Assembly: GCA_026008535.1 (NCBI GenBank)
Contig: BRKX01000009.1
Span: 64,639,720-64,703,719, forward strand
Source of the DNA: Perilla frutescens
Lineage: Eukaryota; Streptophyta; Magnoliopsida; Lamiales; Lamiaceae
DNA length: 64,000 bases
Direction of reading: 5' to 3'
Positions 49,828 through 59,860 of this stretch are shown here, in pieces (the first letter of the stretch is position 1; each line of letters begins with the position of its first letter). The position numbers were made by a program, and so were the translations under genes. The notes beneath the pieces were generated by a model. The model ran no database searches and was not told the DNA's origin. It saw only the letters and a list, made by a program, of their open reading frames with translations.

Positions 49828-50639
49828 TAATATAATATATATTTATATTTATATATTATTTTGTTAGAGAAATCTATAGCTTCAACTTAAAGCAATATGC
49901 AGATTGCACATACATAATTATTACGACAGCGTTACACATGTATAAAAACTGGAGTCATTATAATATTTAATTACATTTTATGTCGACTGACCAAATAATT
50001 GTCACACTATGAATTGATTGACTGGCCACTGAATTTGATTAGAAACTGCATGCTTCAATACCTGAAAAATAAAAAATGTAAAACAATTAAAAAAAATATT
50101 TTCGATCCTCTATATCAAAATTTAACATATTTTATTTTCAATTGGAACGTATATTTTTACTAAAGAATAAAAAAAAAATATATATTCTAATTGGGGAAAG
50201 AATAAGAATGATGAATCATAAATAAAAATTTAAAGTTAAATTAAATCATAATAAATTGAAATAGAAAAGAAAATGAAGATTTTTTAGAAAACTTATAGAT
50301 TCGACACATGGAATGTAACAGAGAGCGTCACGGGGGATCTCAAATAAATAAATAAAACACCTAAGTCTAATCAAGATTAAAGTTATTATTACCACGTAGA
50401 TTATATATAGTCGATTTGATTACTTCTTTACATAAAGGCATCCATGTCCAAAAGAAAAAAAAAAAATATCTTTCAAATGAATAAAGGAAGACTATGAAAG
50501 AAACACACCATCATTGCAAGCTTAGAAAATTTTTATTTAATAACTAAAAAAAACAAAAAAGCATACAACACGTTAAATTCACCAAAAACCTCAAAACCTT
50601 CATCTCAAATCCACACATTCTTGAAAAAGAGAAAAAAAA
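49828..50639. other. Intergenic DNA and 5' flank of the b561 gene
   Basis: AT-rich with A-runs and no clear TATA assignment. A possible decayed TIR element spans about 50100-50345 (GATCCTCTATATC... / ...GGGGGATCTC). No gene. Confidence 0.5.
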
Positions 50640-52991
50640 ATGTCTCCTCTCAGAAATCTATGTGCTGTCTTAGCTCTTCTGTTTCTTGCAAATTTATCTG
50701 CATCTTCACCGTACGAACAGCAGGAATCCGACTTCAACAAGCAGCATGTAAGCTTTACGACATTTTTATGCCATTTTTCTTCTGACAGGTGCGCTCTGAG
50801 TAGCTCGACTAATTTTACAAGTGTATATATTTTGCAGGAAAATTATGATGAGAAGGTGTTTGATATTGCAGTTCATGGAATCTTGTTGTGGGCTTCAATG
50901 GGATTCTTGATTCCTGTCGGAATATTGGCGATGAGAATGTCGAGTTGCAGAAGTGATTTTCATGCATCAAGGCACAAAACAGTGTTCTATGTTCATGCAA
51001 TTTTGCAGGTAATTAAATTTCCAGTACTAGTTTGAAGAAATTTGAGGAGGAAGAAAGTGTACCTCAAGCTAAAATAATTATTAAAAAATAAAAATAAAAA
51101 AGTATGTAGTAAAGATGAGTTCTTTTTAATTTTAGATGGTTGTGATCAAAATCATTGTGTTCCTTTATAGTCTATGGTGCCATATGATTACAATTTACAC
51201 ATAGCTCTATACATTTTCATAAAGAATAATCATAATGCTCTTTTAATATATACTAAAAAGTCATGTATGAGTATGAGATATACTAGAGTTAGCTAGGGAT
51301 GTATTCTACGTACACAACTGAATCGAGTTGAGTCGAGTAGAATTTACCGTTGTTTTATTTGAAATTTATCAAACTTTAATAATCTCAACATTAGTTTCTT
51401 ATGCTTCGAGTTGAAGTACTATAGATAGAATCAAGAATTCATTAACATAAATTACAGATCTAACTAATTATGGGAGAAGGGTTTTATACATATATAAATT
51501 TTCATTATTATCATGATTAATTTATGTAAAATTTAAAGGTGATTGCAGTGCTACTTGTTACGATTGGAGCAGTTCTATCAATCAGAAACTTCGAGAATGC
51601 ATTCAACAACCCTCATCAAAGAATAGGGCTGGCTCTTTATGCTTCTATTTACATGCAACTTATGCTTGGATTTAAAAGGCCTAAGAGGTAACAAAATCGT
51701 CTTTGAAAAAAAATATATTAATTATGTAACTATTGGGTTGTCCTTGATCGATTATTCTCTATTTAATTTTCAAAATATTTAATAAGGTCTCAAAACTATA
51801 GGGAAAATATTCAAATTTAGTTCGTTAATTTTCACTAAAGTTGGAAACTCTAGAGGAACTAGTTGTGGCCCCCGTCAGCTAGCCCGACTACTTTGACAAC
51901 TCTAGTCATGTGATAAACACGTGATTAGTATAGCTGTGGGAATTCGGATTTTTGATTATGTGGTGCAAACATATTTCTACCTCTCAAGCGCCACATGTTC
52001 AAATTTAATGATTTCAGATTCCCTGTAACATTCTCTGTTCTGCTTCCTGAGCCAAAGTTATTTTTTATTATTGTTAATTTATTATGATTTAATTTAGTTT
52101 AACTTTAATTATATTTTCATTTAGGATTCCTCCTCCCAAAGTAGGGTATACTCCATCCGTCTCAATTATATAGTCTCATAACTATAAATAGTATTAATTT
52201 TCATAATAATGTACAACTATACAATTGTTAATTCTTGGAAATTAAAAACCAACCACTTAATTTTTTTTTAAGTCGTTAATTTTAAATAAGGGCAATATTG
52301 GAAGTTAGGCTTTAATATCATGTTTTCATAAATTTTTAATCTACGTGTGAGGAGAAAATTGGTTATATAATTGGGACGAAGGGAGTATTAAAATTTGAAA
52401 AAAAAAAGTTATGACCCAGGAGACGTAACACGAATTTGACATGTACAGATGATTCCCCCTCCCCCCCCCCGCTAAATTTTGCATAGAATTCTTCAACGTC
52501 GGAGAACCTTCGTTTTACCATGGGAGATAGTTACGGGACTAAAAATGAAATTTCTCCCGATTTTTCTAAAATATTTATTTTTTCTTTTTCCAAATTTATA
52601 CAGGGGAGCAAGAGGTAGAAGTACATGGTACTTCCTACATTGGATACTAGGTACAATGACATGTTTGGTTGGAATATTGAATATTTACACAGGATTGCAA
52701 GCTTTCCACAAAAGAACTTCAAGAAACACATCCCTTTGGACCATAGTTTTCACAGCTCAATTATCTTTCATGATCATACTCTATCTTTTCCAAGACAAAT
52801 GGGATTACATTTCAAGACAAGGGATGCCACATGGCATTATTGGTAATGATCCAAACAACCCCTTATCATCATCTCTACAAGTGGAAGATCAAATTAGGGA
52901 TTTGTTGAATGAGCCATGCATGAAAAGCAATGCATTGGGCACTCATTTCTCAAGAACCAATGCACTCAATAAACTATTTCAACTAACTTGA
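50640..52991 (+). CDS. Cytochrome b561 domain-containing protein (4 exons)
   Basis: Exons 50640-50747, 50838-51008, 51539-51687 and 52604-52991 join in phase to 271 codons with GT-AG introns. Residues 1-22 form a signal peptide. A b561 core with several membrane helices follows. Candidate haem-ligating histidines are His49 (DIAVHGILLW), His89 (FYVHAILQ), His119 (NPHQRIGLAL) and His155 (FLHWILG). No DOMON domain precedes the core, as in the Arabidopsis At2g30890/At4g18260 group. b561 proteins carry electrons across membranes, usually with ascorbate as donor; the substrate of this subgroup is not settled. Intron 1 is only 90 bases, a multiple of three and stop-free. Intron 3 holds a Stowaway MITE. 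The hydrophilic C-terminus (about 40 residues) has no motif I know. Confidence 0.92.
52151..52385. mobile_element. Stowaway-type MITE in intron 3 of the b561 gene
   Basis: Begins CTCCATCCGTCTCAATTATA and ends ...TATAATTGGGACGAAGGGAG, flanked by TA on both sides. It may itself lie in an older TIR element (about 52018-52470), whose ends, near CCTGTAACATTCTCTGTT and AGACGTAACACGAATTTG, are only weakly complementary. Confidence 0.88.
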
Positions 52992-53929
52992 ACTATTTCT
53001 TTAAATTGCTTCTCATATTTTTTGTCTTTGTTTTGTAATTTCTTAGATTTTTTTTTCAATAATTGGAACTCGGAGTTGAAATGTATATTTTGTAACTTTT
53101 AGTTCATAATAAGACAATGATAGACTGATCAGTGTGAGTACGATATTATATTTGAATACTTTGTTTAGTACTATATCAAACTTTTAAGAAACGTATACAA
53201 TATGGTGGATACAAGGATCGGTGTATAATTTTCAAATCATAAAAATGTAACACTCCCTCTGTCTTTTGAAATTTTTAAAATTTGATTTTGCTTGTGAAAA
53301 TTCGTAACCACTCTATTCTGGATTGGAGTAACTGCAAATACAATACAAACAATATCGAAGAGACGAATCACCAACCTTGTGCAACGGCTAAATTTATAAT
53401 GCATCTGTGGAATTCGAACTCGTGATATTTAGCTACAAGCGTATCTACTATTAGGTTTCCATCAAATGATTCTCAAATTTTACTTGTTCTTACAGAAGAG
53501 GATATTGAACTTAACTCAATAGTTACAAATAAAAGCACACTAACTCAAATTTTCAATAAAAAAAGTGCACAAAGCCAAATAGATGTTTGTTAAAAAATCT
53601 TGGAGAATTGAGAAATGTCATTTTATAGATAAAGTTAGTTTTAAAAAAAACAAGAATTTAAGAGAACTTTTGGAGGAAGAGCGAAATCATATTTGGAGAA
53701 TTTGGAATAAATATTTATGTGAATAAAAACTAAAACTTATTTCACAAATGTGGGAGACAATTTTTACTATGCATGCAAAATTATATTTAAGAAAAAGGTA
53801 AGATATAAAATTAGAAATTTGATTTTTCCTAAAAGCAAACAAATCTTGAAATTGAGAATTTGAGATTATATTAAACAACCAAGCTATTTAGTAAATCCTG
53901 AAATCGGCAACAAAGGGTAATTTCGTAAA
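52992..53929. other. 3' flank of the b561 gene, nothing recognised
   Basis: The first part is presumably 3' UTR. At about 53395-53440 a tRNA-like TGGAATTCGAACTCGTGAT stretch occurs on the complementary strand sense, too degenerate to call a tRNA. Confidence 0.5.
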
Positions 53930-54187
53930 GGGCAATTACACTTTTGATACTTATATTTTGAGTATTTTTAAAAAAATGATATATTTTTTTTAAATTAACA
54001 AAATAGTATTTATTTTTTCAAAAATATGACAAATCTAATATTCAATCAATTTTTTTAAGGTCCTAGAATTATAGGTAATTGATTGTATTTTAGTATTTTT
54101 TAATTGAATGGATTTTTCTACGTGGTTGGGGAAGTAAGAATATAAAAATATAATCAATCATGTACGATTTTCGAACTGTAAAATTAA

Positions 54188-54534
54188 AGAGAATTATCAA
54201 TCTAGGACCTGAAAGATAGGTAATTTATCGATTCAGGACTCGAAAGATGAAAACTCTCAATTCAGGACTCGAAAGATGAAAATTCTCAATCCAGGACCTC
54301 AAAAATCACGAATTCTGATTTTTAAATTTTTTTTAATTAATCTTATATTAATTTTCAATGAAAATTCCTTCATTAATTATCTATTAAATCTAATAAATAA
54401 ATTTTTAAAATTAATTAAAAAATAAAAAGTAATCAAAATTCGTGATTTTTGAGGTCCTGGATTGAGAGTTTTCATCTTTCAGATCCTGAATTGATAGATT
54501 ACCCATCTTTCAGGTCCTGAATCGACAATTCTCC
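54188..54534. mobile_element. MITE with >100-bp TIRs and perfect 9-bp TSD
   Basis: The left arm AGAGAATTATCAATCTAGGA pairs with the inverted right arm GGAGAATTGTCGATTCAGGA, continuing for over 100 bp of nearly perfect complementarity. TAAAATTAA is exactly duplicated at 54179-54187 and 54535-54543. Sister copy at about 40499-40874. Confidence 0.92.
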
Positions 54535-54580
54535 TAAAATTAATTAAATGTTATATATATATTTTTTTAAAAAATAAGTA

Positions 54581-54806
54581 CTCCCTCCGTCCCAATTATA
54601 TAGTCTCATTTCTCCTCGCACGTAAATTAAAAATATTTATGAAAACAAGATATTAAAGTTAAATTTCCAATAACACTCTCATTGAATATTCAACAAAGGT
54701 TTATTTGTACATTATTATAAAATTAATAATATTTATAGTAATGAGACTATATAATTAAGACACTTCAAAATAGTAAAAAGACTATATAATCGGAACGTAG
54801 GAGGAG
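54581..54806. mobile_element. Stowaway-type MITE upstream of UREG
   Basis: Begins CTCCCTCCGTCCCAATTATA and ends ...TATAATCGGAACGTAGGAGGAG. TA is intact on the left; the right flank reads TG, so the duplication has decayed. Confidence 0.85.
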
Positions 54807-54972
54807 TGTTATTTTATTAATTTGAGAAAATGAATCATTTGAAAAAAATAATCCAAAATACAACTAACAATGGGTAATTTAGCAATAGTAAAACGGTCGT
54901 CATCGTCTTGTTAAGGATTTGGGGGTGTGCGCCAATTATTTTTATCCACTTCACACTTCACAGTAGCTCACT

Positions 54973-54974
<2 letters not shown>

Positions 54975-55004
<30 letters not shown>
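54975..55004. repeat. (CT)n in the UREG 5' leader
   Basis: Pure CT run ending 14 bases before the start codon, so it is almost certainly transcribed. Confidence 0.9.
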
Positions 55005-55008
<4 letters not shown>

Positions 55009-55018
55009 ACCGACTTCA

Positions 55019-57537
55019 ATGGCGTCAGTTGACCATCATATGCACGACCATGACCATGACCACGGCCATGACCACCACCACCATCACAAGGAGTAATGTA
55101 GCTCAACTTCAAATTTTCATCAAATTCAACCATTGTCTCTTCAATTTGACGGTTTTTGAAGCTATCAATCCAATAGTAGTCTGGCCATATTAATTTGTGG
55201 CAAATGAAACAGGGAATCGTGGATTGGTCCGGACGGGAAGGTGTACCATAGCCACGATGGACTCGCGCCGCACTCGCACGACCCCATCGAATCGCCCGGC
55301 TACTTCACTAGAAGAGCGCCGCCGCTCGTCAATCGTGACTTCAATGAAAGAGCGTTTACCGTCGGAATTGGCGGCCCCGTCGGCACCGGGTTTTTACTTA
55401 TTTCTCCCTCGATTTACAGTTTTGTTTTACTTAAAATTTCTTTTGTGCAATTTTCGGGTGAAATTTGGTATTTTTTTAATTGATTTTTGTTTTGTTCAAT
55501 TTGATTTTGCAGAAAGACGGCGTTGATGTTAGCTTTGTGTGAGTTTCTGAGAGACCATTACAGTCTTGCAGCTGTACGTATAGTTTCTTGTATTTTTTCA
55601 GCATTTTATACTAGGGGAATATCATTTTGCTAATTATGAAATCACATAATTTTTGAGGGAATTGTTTGATGAGATTTTGTATGTATTAAGAGAGCGGGTT
55701 AGGCACAACTTAGAGAGGTCTTGGTGTCAATGTCTCAACTAGGGGTGTAATTGAGTCGAGTAATGCCAAGCTTGAGCTCGAACTCGGTCAAGTTTAAATT
55801 TTTTGAGTTCCAGTTGCTGAATTCTAATAATTATTTTCATTAAATGAAAAAGTGTATTTGTAATTCAAATCTCAACGGGAAAAAAAAGCAAAAAAAAAAA
55901 AAGTTGCACAAGAGAAAACTGTCAATATGTTAAATGTTAATTACTTTTAGGGTGTATATTTTGATAATTAAACTATTAAGGGCAAAATTATATATACCTT
56001 AAAGCTCGATAATGCTTGCTAGCCTTTCGATCCTAGTGTTGTTGATTTTAAGTCAATTTTGAGTTTTTCTTGATTCACTTACACCCTTGAAAGATAATTG
56101 ATTCAACTACAATCTCTAATTAGTGAAAATATATTTGTAAATATTCTTCTTCAATGCATCATCTAGTTCCTGCCAAACGCGAATGATATATTTCTTGCAG
56201 TTGCCAAACTTGCTTTATGATTTGAATGGAGAGATGATTCGCCTTTAGTTATCATGTGGCATGGTTTTGTAGTCTTTATGGCTGTTCAGACCTTCATCAC
56301 TACTTTGTCTACTCTTGGTTTTACATTTGCTGTTATCATTGTCGTTGATGGTCATATGATGGGAATGATATGGAATTTCGCATGTCTATTGTTCATTGTA
56401 GGTAACTAACGATATATTCACAAAAGAGGATGGTGAGTTCTTGGTAAAGCATGGAGCTCTTCCTGAAGAAAGGATTCGTGCAGTGGAAACGGGTGGCTGC
56501 CCGCATGCAGCTATTAGAGAAGATATCAGCATAAATCTGGGGCCTCTGGAGGAGCTCTCCAACTTGTACAAAGCAGATATACTCCTTTGTGAATCTGGGG
56601 GAGGTAATTCTCTAGCCATTTAGTCCATATCATGACATTGTCTGGCCAAAACTTATCTGATAATAAATGGTTTCAGCTTGATGTAGACTGTTGAGACTTG
56701 CACTGATTTTTCTTCCTTTGTTTTGAGTTCAGACAATCTGGCTGCCAACTTCAGTCGAGAACTGGCAGATTATATAATTTATATAATTGATGTATCTGGT
56801 GGTGACAAAATTCCCCGAAAAGGAGGTCCAGGCATTACTCAAGCTGACCTACTGGTACGTGTCTTCCTTCTTCTTGCTTCTCTCGTCTGACTGCATCGCT
56901 ACATAGTTAATTTCTAAGCTGTGATTGTTCATCGGGACTGATCTAATTGAGTCACCATCCGTTGCAGGTGATCAATAAAACTGACATTGCAGCTGCAGTT
57001 GGAGCGGATTTATCAGTCATGGAACGTGATTCACTTCGAATGAGGGATGGTGGCCCGTTTGTTTTTGCTCAGGTTTTCTCCACATCCTCTTTCCATGTCT
57101 CTTTGGCTACTACCCGTATCTTTGCTACATGATTATCTCTTCTTTTTTACTGCCTACGACTGCTGGAAACCGTATTCAGCTTCTGTTAGGCTAATTGTTT
57201 GTTCGAATAAATTCCTTAAGAACCCTCTGCTCATTGTCTTGGAAGGCGCAAGCATTCAACGAGTGTGTGTTGTTGGTCGATTTTTGTAACATTTGTGTTC
57301 ACTACTGCTACTACAACTCTGATTCCAGATGTTGCTACGATATTACACAACATGTTTGATGTTTCCATGGTTGTGTTTCGGATCATTCATTGATTTCATA
57401 GTCCATTGAGTTATTGAATATTTGTATATAAAATCAAATATCTGTATATGCAGGTGAAGCATGGTGTTGGTGTGAAGGATATTGTAGGCCATGTTTTAGG
57501 AGCTTGGGAAGCTGCAACGGGGAAGAAGCGCCGTTAG
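55019..57537 (+). CDS. UREG: Urease accessory protein UreG (GTPase), 7 exons
   Basis: Exons 55019-55092, 55213-55389, 55513-55573, 56402-56603, 56733-56854, 56968-57072 and 57454-57537 join in phase to 274 codons. The N-terminus is a His/Asp-rich metal-binding stretch (residues 6-23, HDHDHDHGHDHHHHH), typical of plant UreG. The P-loop GPVGTGKT (79-86) is split by intron 2. VTNDIFTKEDGEFL follows, then the nickel-binding Cys-Pro-His (137-139) in ETGGCPHAAIRE, the ESGGDNLAANF switch region, and the NKTD guanine-specificity motif (215-218). UreG hydrolyses GTP while delivering nickel to apo-urease, together with UreD and UreF, in the cytosol. All key residues are present. No other urease gene is in the window, as expected for plants. 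Confidence 0.97.
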
Positions 57538-58232
57538 TTTCATCCCTCGTAGCTCCATCGCGTCGTGTAATATCTATTTGTATCTCTTTTCTTGCCAGTT
57601 TTAGGAAAACCTTTGAACATCTACTTTGGTTCAAAACGATGTACCGTGTAATGTTTCTCTATTTCGAACTACGGTTGGAATAGAGGATGGATTACCGTCT
57701 TGGAATAAAGGATCTCGTCTGATTTGTTCTTACACTTGTTTTTAACAATTTTGTATGAACATATCAAATGTAAGAAGTGCATTTTATTTCATGAAATCAA
57801 TGAATCAATAGATGGAAACTTGAGATAATTTGAGGGATGTCATTTTATTCCGAACACTAGGACATTTCTAATCGTGTTAAAACTTCGTTCCCGATTTCTA
57901 TTTATGCACTACAAAACTACCATACATAGATGAGATAAAATACGGGATTGAAACACGAATGAATGAATCCAAATTGGTATGCATCATCATGGTCTTGTGG
58001 ACCTAAAACTAAAGGGCAATTCCACCTTGTAAGCTTAAGTTTCAAGATTGCAAATGACAGCATAGATTTCATTTCACTACAAAAGGTGTAGAAACAAGGC
58101 ACCAACTCCAGGCTGTTGTTACACAAACATAGTTGATTAAACTATCAAAATCATTACAGACAGCAGAAGCCACCTGCAAATGAGCTATATTCTAAATCAT
58201 TAGATTCTTGTTTTCCTCACCCCAAAGCCCCC
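57538..58232. other. 3' UTR of UREG and intergenic DNA
   Basis: No further gene. The 69-codon minus frame at 57917-58126 has no family signature. Confidence 0.6.
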
Positions 58233-58239
58233 TATAAAA
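58233..58239 (+). promoter_or_regulatory. TATA box of the AG peptide gene
   Basis: TATAAAA, 88 bases before the ATG, giving a leader of about 60 bases with a short (CA)n run. Confidence 0.75.
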
Positions 58240-58326
58240 CACCCTTCACCACTCTATATCCAAACACACACACACACTCAGTCCCACACTTCCTATACAA
58301 ACAAGTTCAAGACTCATCACACAATC

Positions 58327-58503
58327 ATGGAGGGAAGGAAAAAAATGGTTCTCCTTCTCGTCGCCTACGCCACGGCCCTCGTTGCCTCTGCAGACGTTGG
58401 AGCCCCAGCTCCGGCGCCCGGGCCGAGCAGCTCGGGGGTGGCACTATGTATCCCTGCTGCCGTCATGGCTGCAGCCGCTTCTGTTGCCGCTGCTTTCTTT
58501 TAG
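58327..58503 (+). CDS. Arabinogalactan peptide (AG peptide), 58 aa
   Basis: A 58-codon intronless gene with three parts. A signal peptide covers residues 1 to about 22 (VLLLVAYATALVASA). The very short mature core reads DVGAPAPAPGPSSS. A C-terminal hydrophobic GPI signal follows (CIPAAVMAAAASVAAAFF). The Ala-Pro-Ala-Pro-Ala-Pro motif is the hydroxylation and arabinogalactan attachment site that defines AG peptides, whose processed backbone is only about 10-15 residues. The product is expected at the outer plasma membrane and cell wall. The gene has its own TATA box. It is easily missed because of its size. The paralogue cannot be named from such a short peptide. Confidence 0.93.
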   Translation: MEGRKKMVLLLVAYATALVASADVGAPAPAPGPSSSGVALCIPAAVMAAAASVAAAFF

Positions 58504-58656
58504 AGTTTTCTGTGTTTTCTATGTATCACAATGAAAGAGAAACTCAATCTATTTCTCTTGGCACGAGATTTGTCGAGACATTTTCGTATTACATCTCATG
58601 TCGCATTTTTTCCACAGAATTCAACATTTTGCAGTCCTAAAACTGGCATTCATTGT

Positions 58657-58667
58657 GTCCCACATCG
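58657..58667 (+). promoter_or_regulatory. Upstream sequence element (USE) of the U4 gene
   Basis: GTCCCACATCG is an exact match to the plant snRNA USE, RTCCCACATCG. It lies 34 bases before the TATA-like ATAAAAG at 58702-58708. A USE-TATA spacing of 33-35 bases marks Pol II-transcribed plant snRNA genes. Confidence 0.95.
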
Positions 58668-58731
58668 GAAAAATAAAGAAACCAAGTGAGTAATGATTGC
58701 AATAAAAGGGTAGCAAAAAATAGGAAAATTT

Positions 58732-58887
58732 ATCTTTGCGCTTGGGGCAATGACGCAGCTAGTGAGGTTCTAACCGAGGCGCGTCTATTGCTGGTTGAAA
58801 ACTATTTCCAAACCCCCTCTTCGGCCCGGGCTTGACTCGGGCCGTCGAGAATTTCTGGAAGAGCTCCCTTCAACGGGTAAAGCTCTA
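58732..58887 (+). ncRNA. U4: U4 spliceosomal snRNA gene
   Basis: The transcript begins ATCTTTGCGCTTGGGGCAAT, 30 bases after the TATA element, and continues GACGCAGC, TGAGGTTCTAACCGAGGCGCG and ATTGCTGGTTGAAAACTATT. These are the U4 regions that pair with U6 (stems I and II) with the 5' stem-loop between them. A Sm-type site, AATTTCTGG (about 58850-58858), precedes a terminal hairpin with arms AGAGCT (58860-58865) and AGCTCT (58881-58886). A CA-N6-AGTTATAA string (58888-58903) resembles the plant snRNA 3' box. Length about 156 nt agrees with plant U4. U4 chaperones U6 in the U4/U6.U5 tri-snRNP. The promoter and the structural elements I could check are intact, so I call an active gene; the exact 3' end is inferred. 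Confidence 0.95.
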
Positions 58888-59148
58888 CAATTCCTAGTTA
58901 TAATTTTATTTTTTTTTCTGTTCGTTATTAAATCTGTTTAAACGAAAGAAAATTGAATCTGATTTTTTTAATTCTCTATTTTCGATTTAACAGAGGGAAG
59001 TACAATTTTAAAAAAAAATTGGTGGATCTAATTTACAGAGGGAAGTACAATTTAAAATATATAAATAATTGGGTAGATCTCAATCATAGAAATATATGTA
59101 GAACTTGATGGAATATTTTCGATTTAGCAAAAATATAAAAAATAAAAT

Positions 59149-59155
59149 AAAAAAA
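59149..59155 (-). terminator. Pol III T-tract terminator of U6atac
   Basis: A run of seven T on the minus strand directly after ...CTAACCCAA. More T-rich DNA follows. Confidence 0.85.
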
Positions 59156-59277
59156 TTGGGTTAGAGATCCACCGAAGTGGGTAGCCTTAACCGGATGTGT
59201 CGGTAACAGGTAAAGCCCGAAGGCTGTTCCCGTCCCTGTCGGGGGAGATGCCAACCATCTCTCCTTTCTACGAACAC
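59156..59277 (-). ncRNA. U6atac: U6atac minor-spliceosome snRNA gene
   Basis: On the minus strand the RNA begins GTGTTCGTAGAAAGGAGAGA. The AAAGGAGAGA at nt 11-20 (59267-59258) pairs with U12-type 5' splice sites and sits at the same position as in known U6atac RNAs. Next come GGTTGGCATCTCCCC, the GACAGGGACGGGAACAGCC block, a CATCCGGTTAAGGCTACC segment, and a 3' hairpin with loop CACTTCGGTG ahead of CTCTAACCC and the T-tract. Length is about 122 nt. USE and TATA have Pol III spacing. U6atac replaces U6 as the catalytic-centre RNA for U12-type introns. No intron in this window's genes is an obvious U12 type. The gene appears intact. Confidence 0.95.
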
Positions 59278-59300
59278 AGCTGTTGCACCTACTTTTTCTC

Positions 59301-59308
59301 AATATAAA
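59301..59308 (-). promoter_or_regulatory. TATA box of the U6atac gene
   Basis: TTTATATT on the minus strand, about 25 bases from the USE and about 25-30 bases before the RNA start. Confidence 0.85.
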
Positions 59309-59332
59309 CACCATAAATTTCCCTCAAAGTTT

Positions 59333-59343
59333 CGATGTGGGAT
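59333..59343 (-). promoter_or_regulatory. USE of the U6atac gene
   Basis: ATCCCACATCG on the minus strand, an exact RTCCCACATCG. About 25 bases separate it from the TATA box, the spacing that directs plant snRNA promoters to Pol III. Confidence 0.95.
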
Positions 59344-59860
59344 GAATCCCTCCAACTTGAATTCAACAATTTTGATATATATATGTATGTATGGATATTT
59401 AAGTCTCAAAAGTTTGTTTTAGTTAATAGAAGGGAGCGCAGTGAGAATTGAACCCGAGACAATGAGCAACCGAAAGCATCACGTTCATTTCAGTTTGTGT
59501 TTACGACATTATTGAACATGAAAAGCAGCACGAGAAACTTCATACAATCATTAGGGAATTCTCAAATTTCAAACGACGATTTTGCAGTAGGAGTCTTCAA
59601 TAGGAAATCTAACAAGTTAACCCTATAAACGTCAGTAAACACAGGCGGCAGTGTAAAAACTTGAACCATTTCTACAGCTCTAGAAACAAATACAAAAGTC
59701 GTTAACAAGTTAAGAACTCGGGTTTCTAGACAGCCAGATCGAGCGGCTGCAATATTCGAGCTCATACATACTGCATTGAAACCAACTGCTGCTTCATTCC
59801 AACTTATAGGGAGGCTCTTGAGTAGTAGCTGATGATAAGGTATTGCGGGTTGAATTTCTC
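59344..59860. other. Spacer between U6atac and the MCM3 stop codon
   Basis: Contains the MCM3 3' UTR. Near 59440-59465, GTGAGAATTGAACCCGAGAC is, in the inverted sense, GTCTCGGGTTCAATTC, a tRNA-type B-box. No complete tRNA can be folded around it by eye, so it may be a SINE relic. Confidence 0.5.

Larger units (their letters stand above)
53930..54890. mobile_element. MITE of the 14445 family, broken by two later insertions
   Basis: The left part GGGCAATTACACTTTTGATA resembles the terminus of the intronic copy at 14445-14811, and internal words such as TACAATCAATTACACATGAT have counterparts here. Insertions at 54188-54534 and 54581-54806 separate recognisable pieces. The right end, near 54890, is degraded, so that border is uncertain. 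Confidence 0.55.

Noticed and set aside
59084..59314. 76-codon minus-strand ORF
   Set aside because: It lies over the U6atac gene and its promoter; the RNA explains the conserved sequence.
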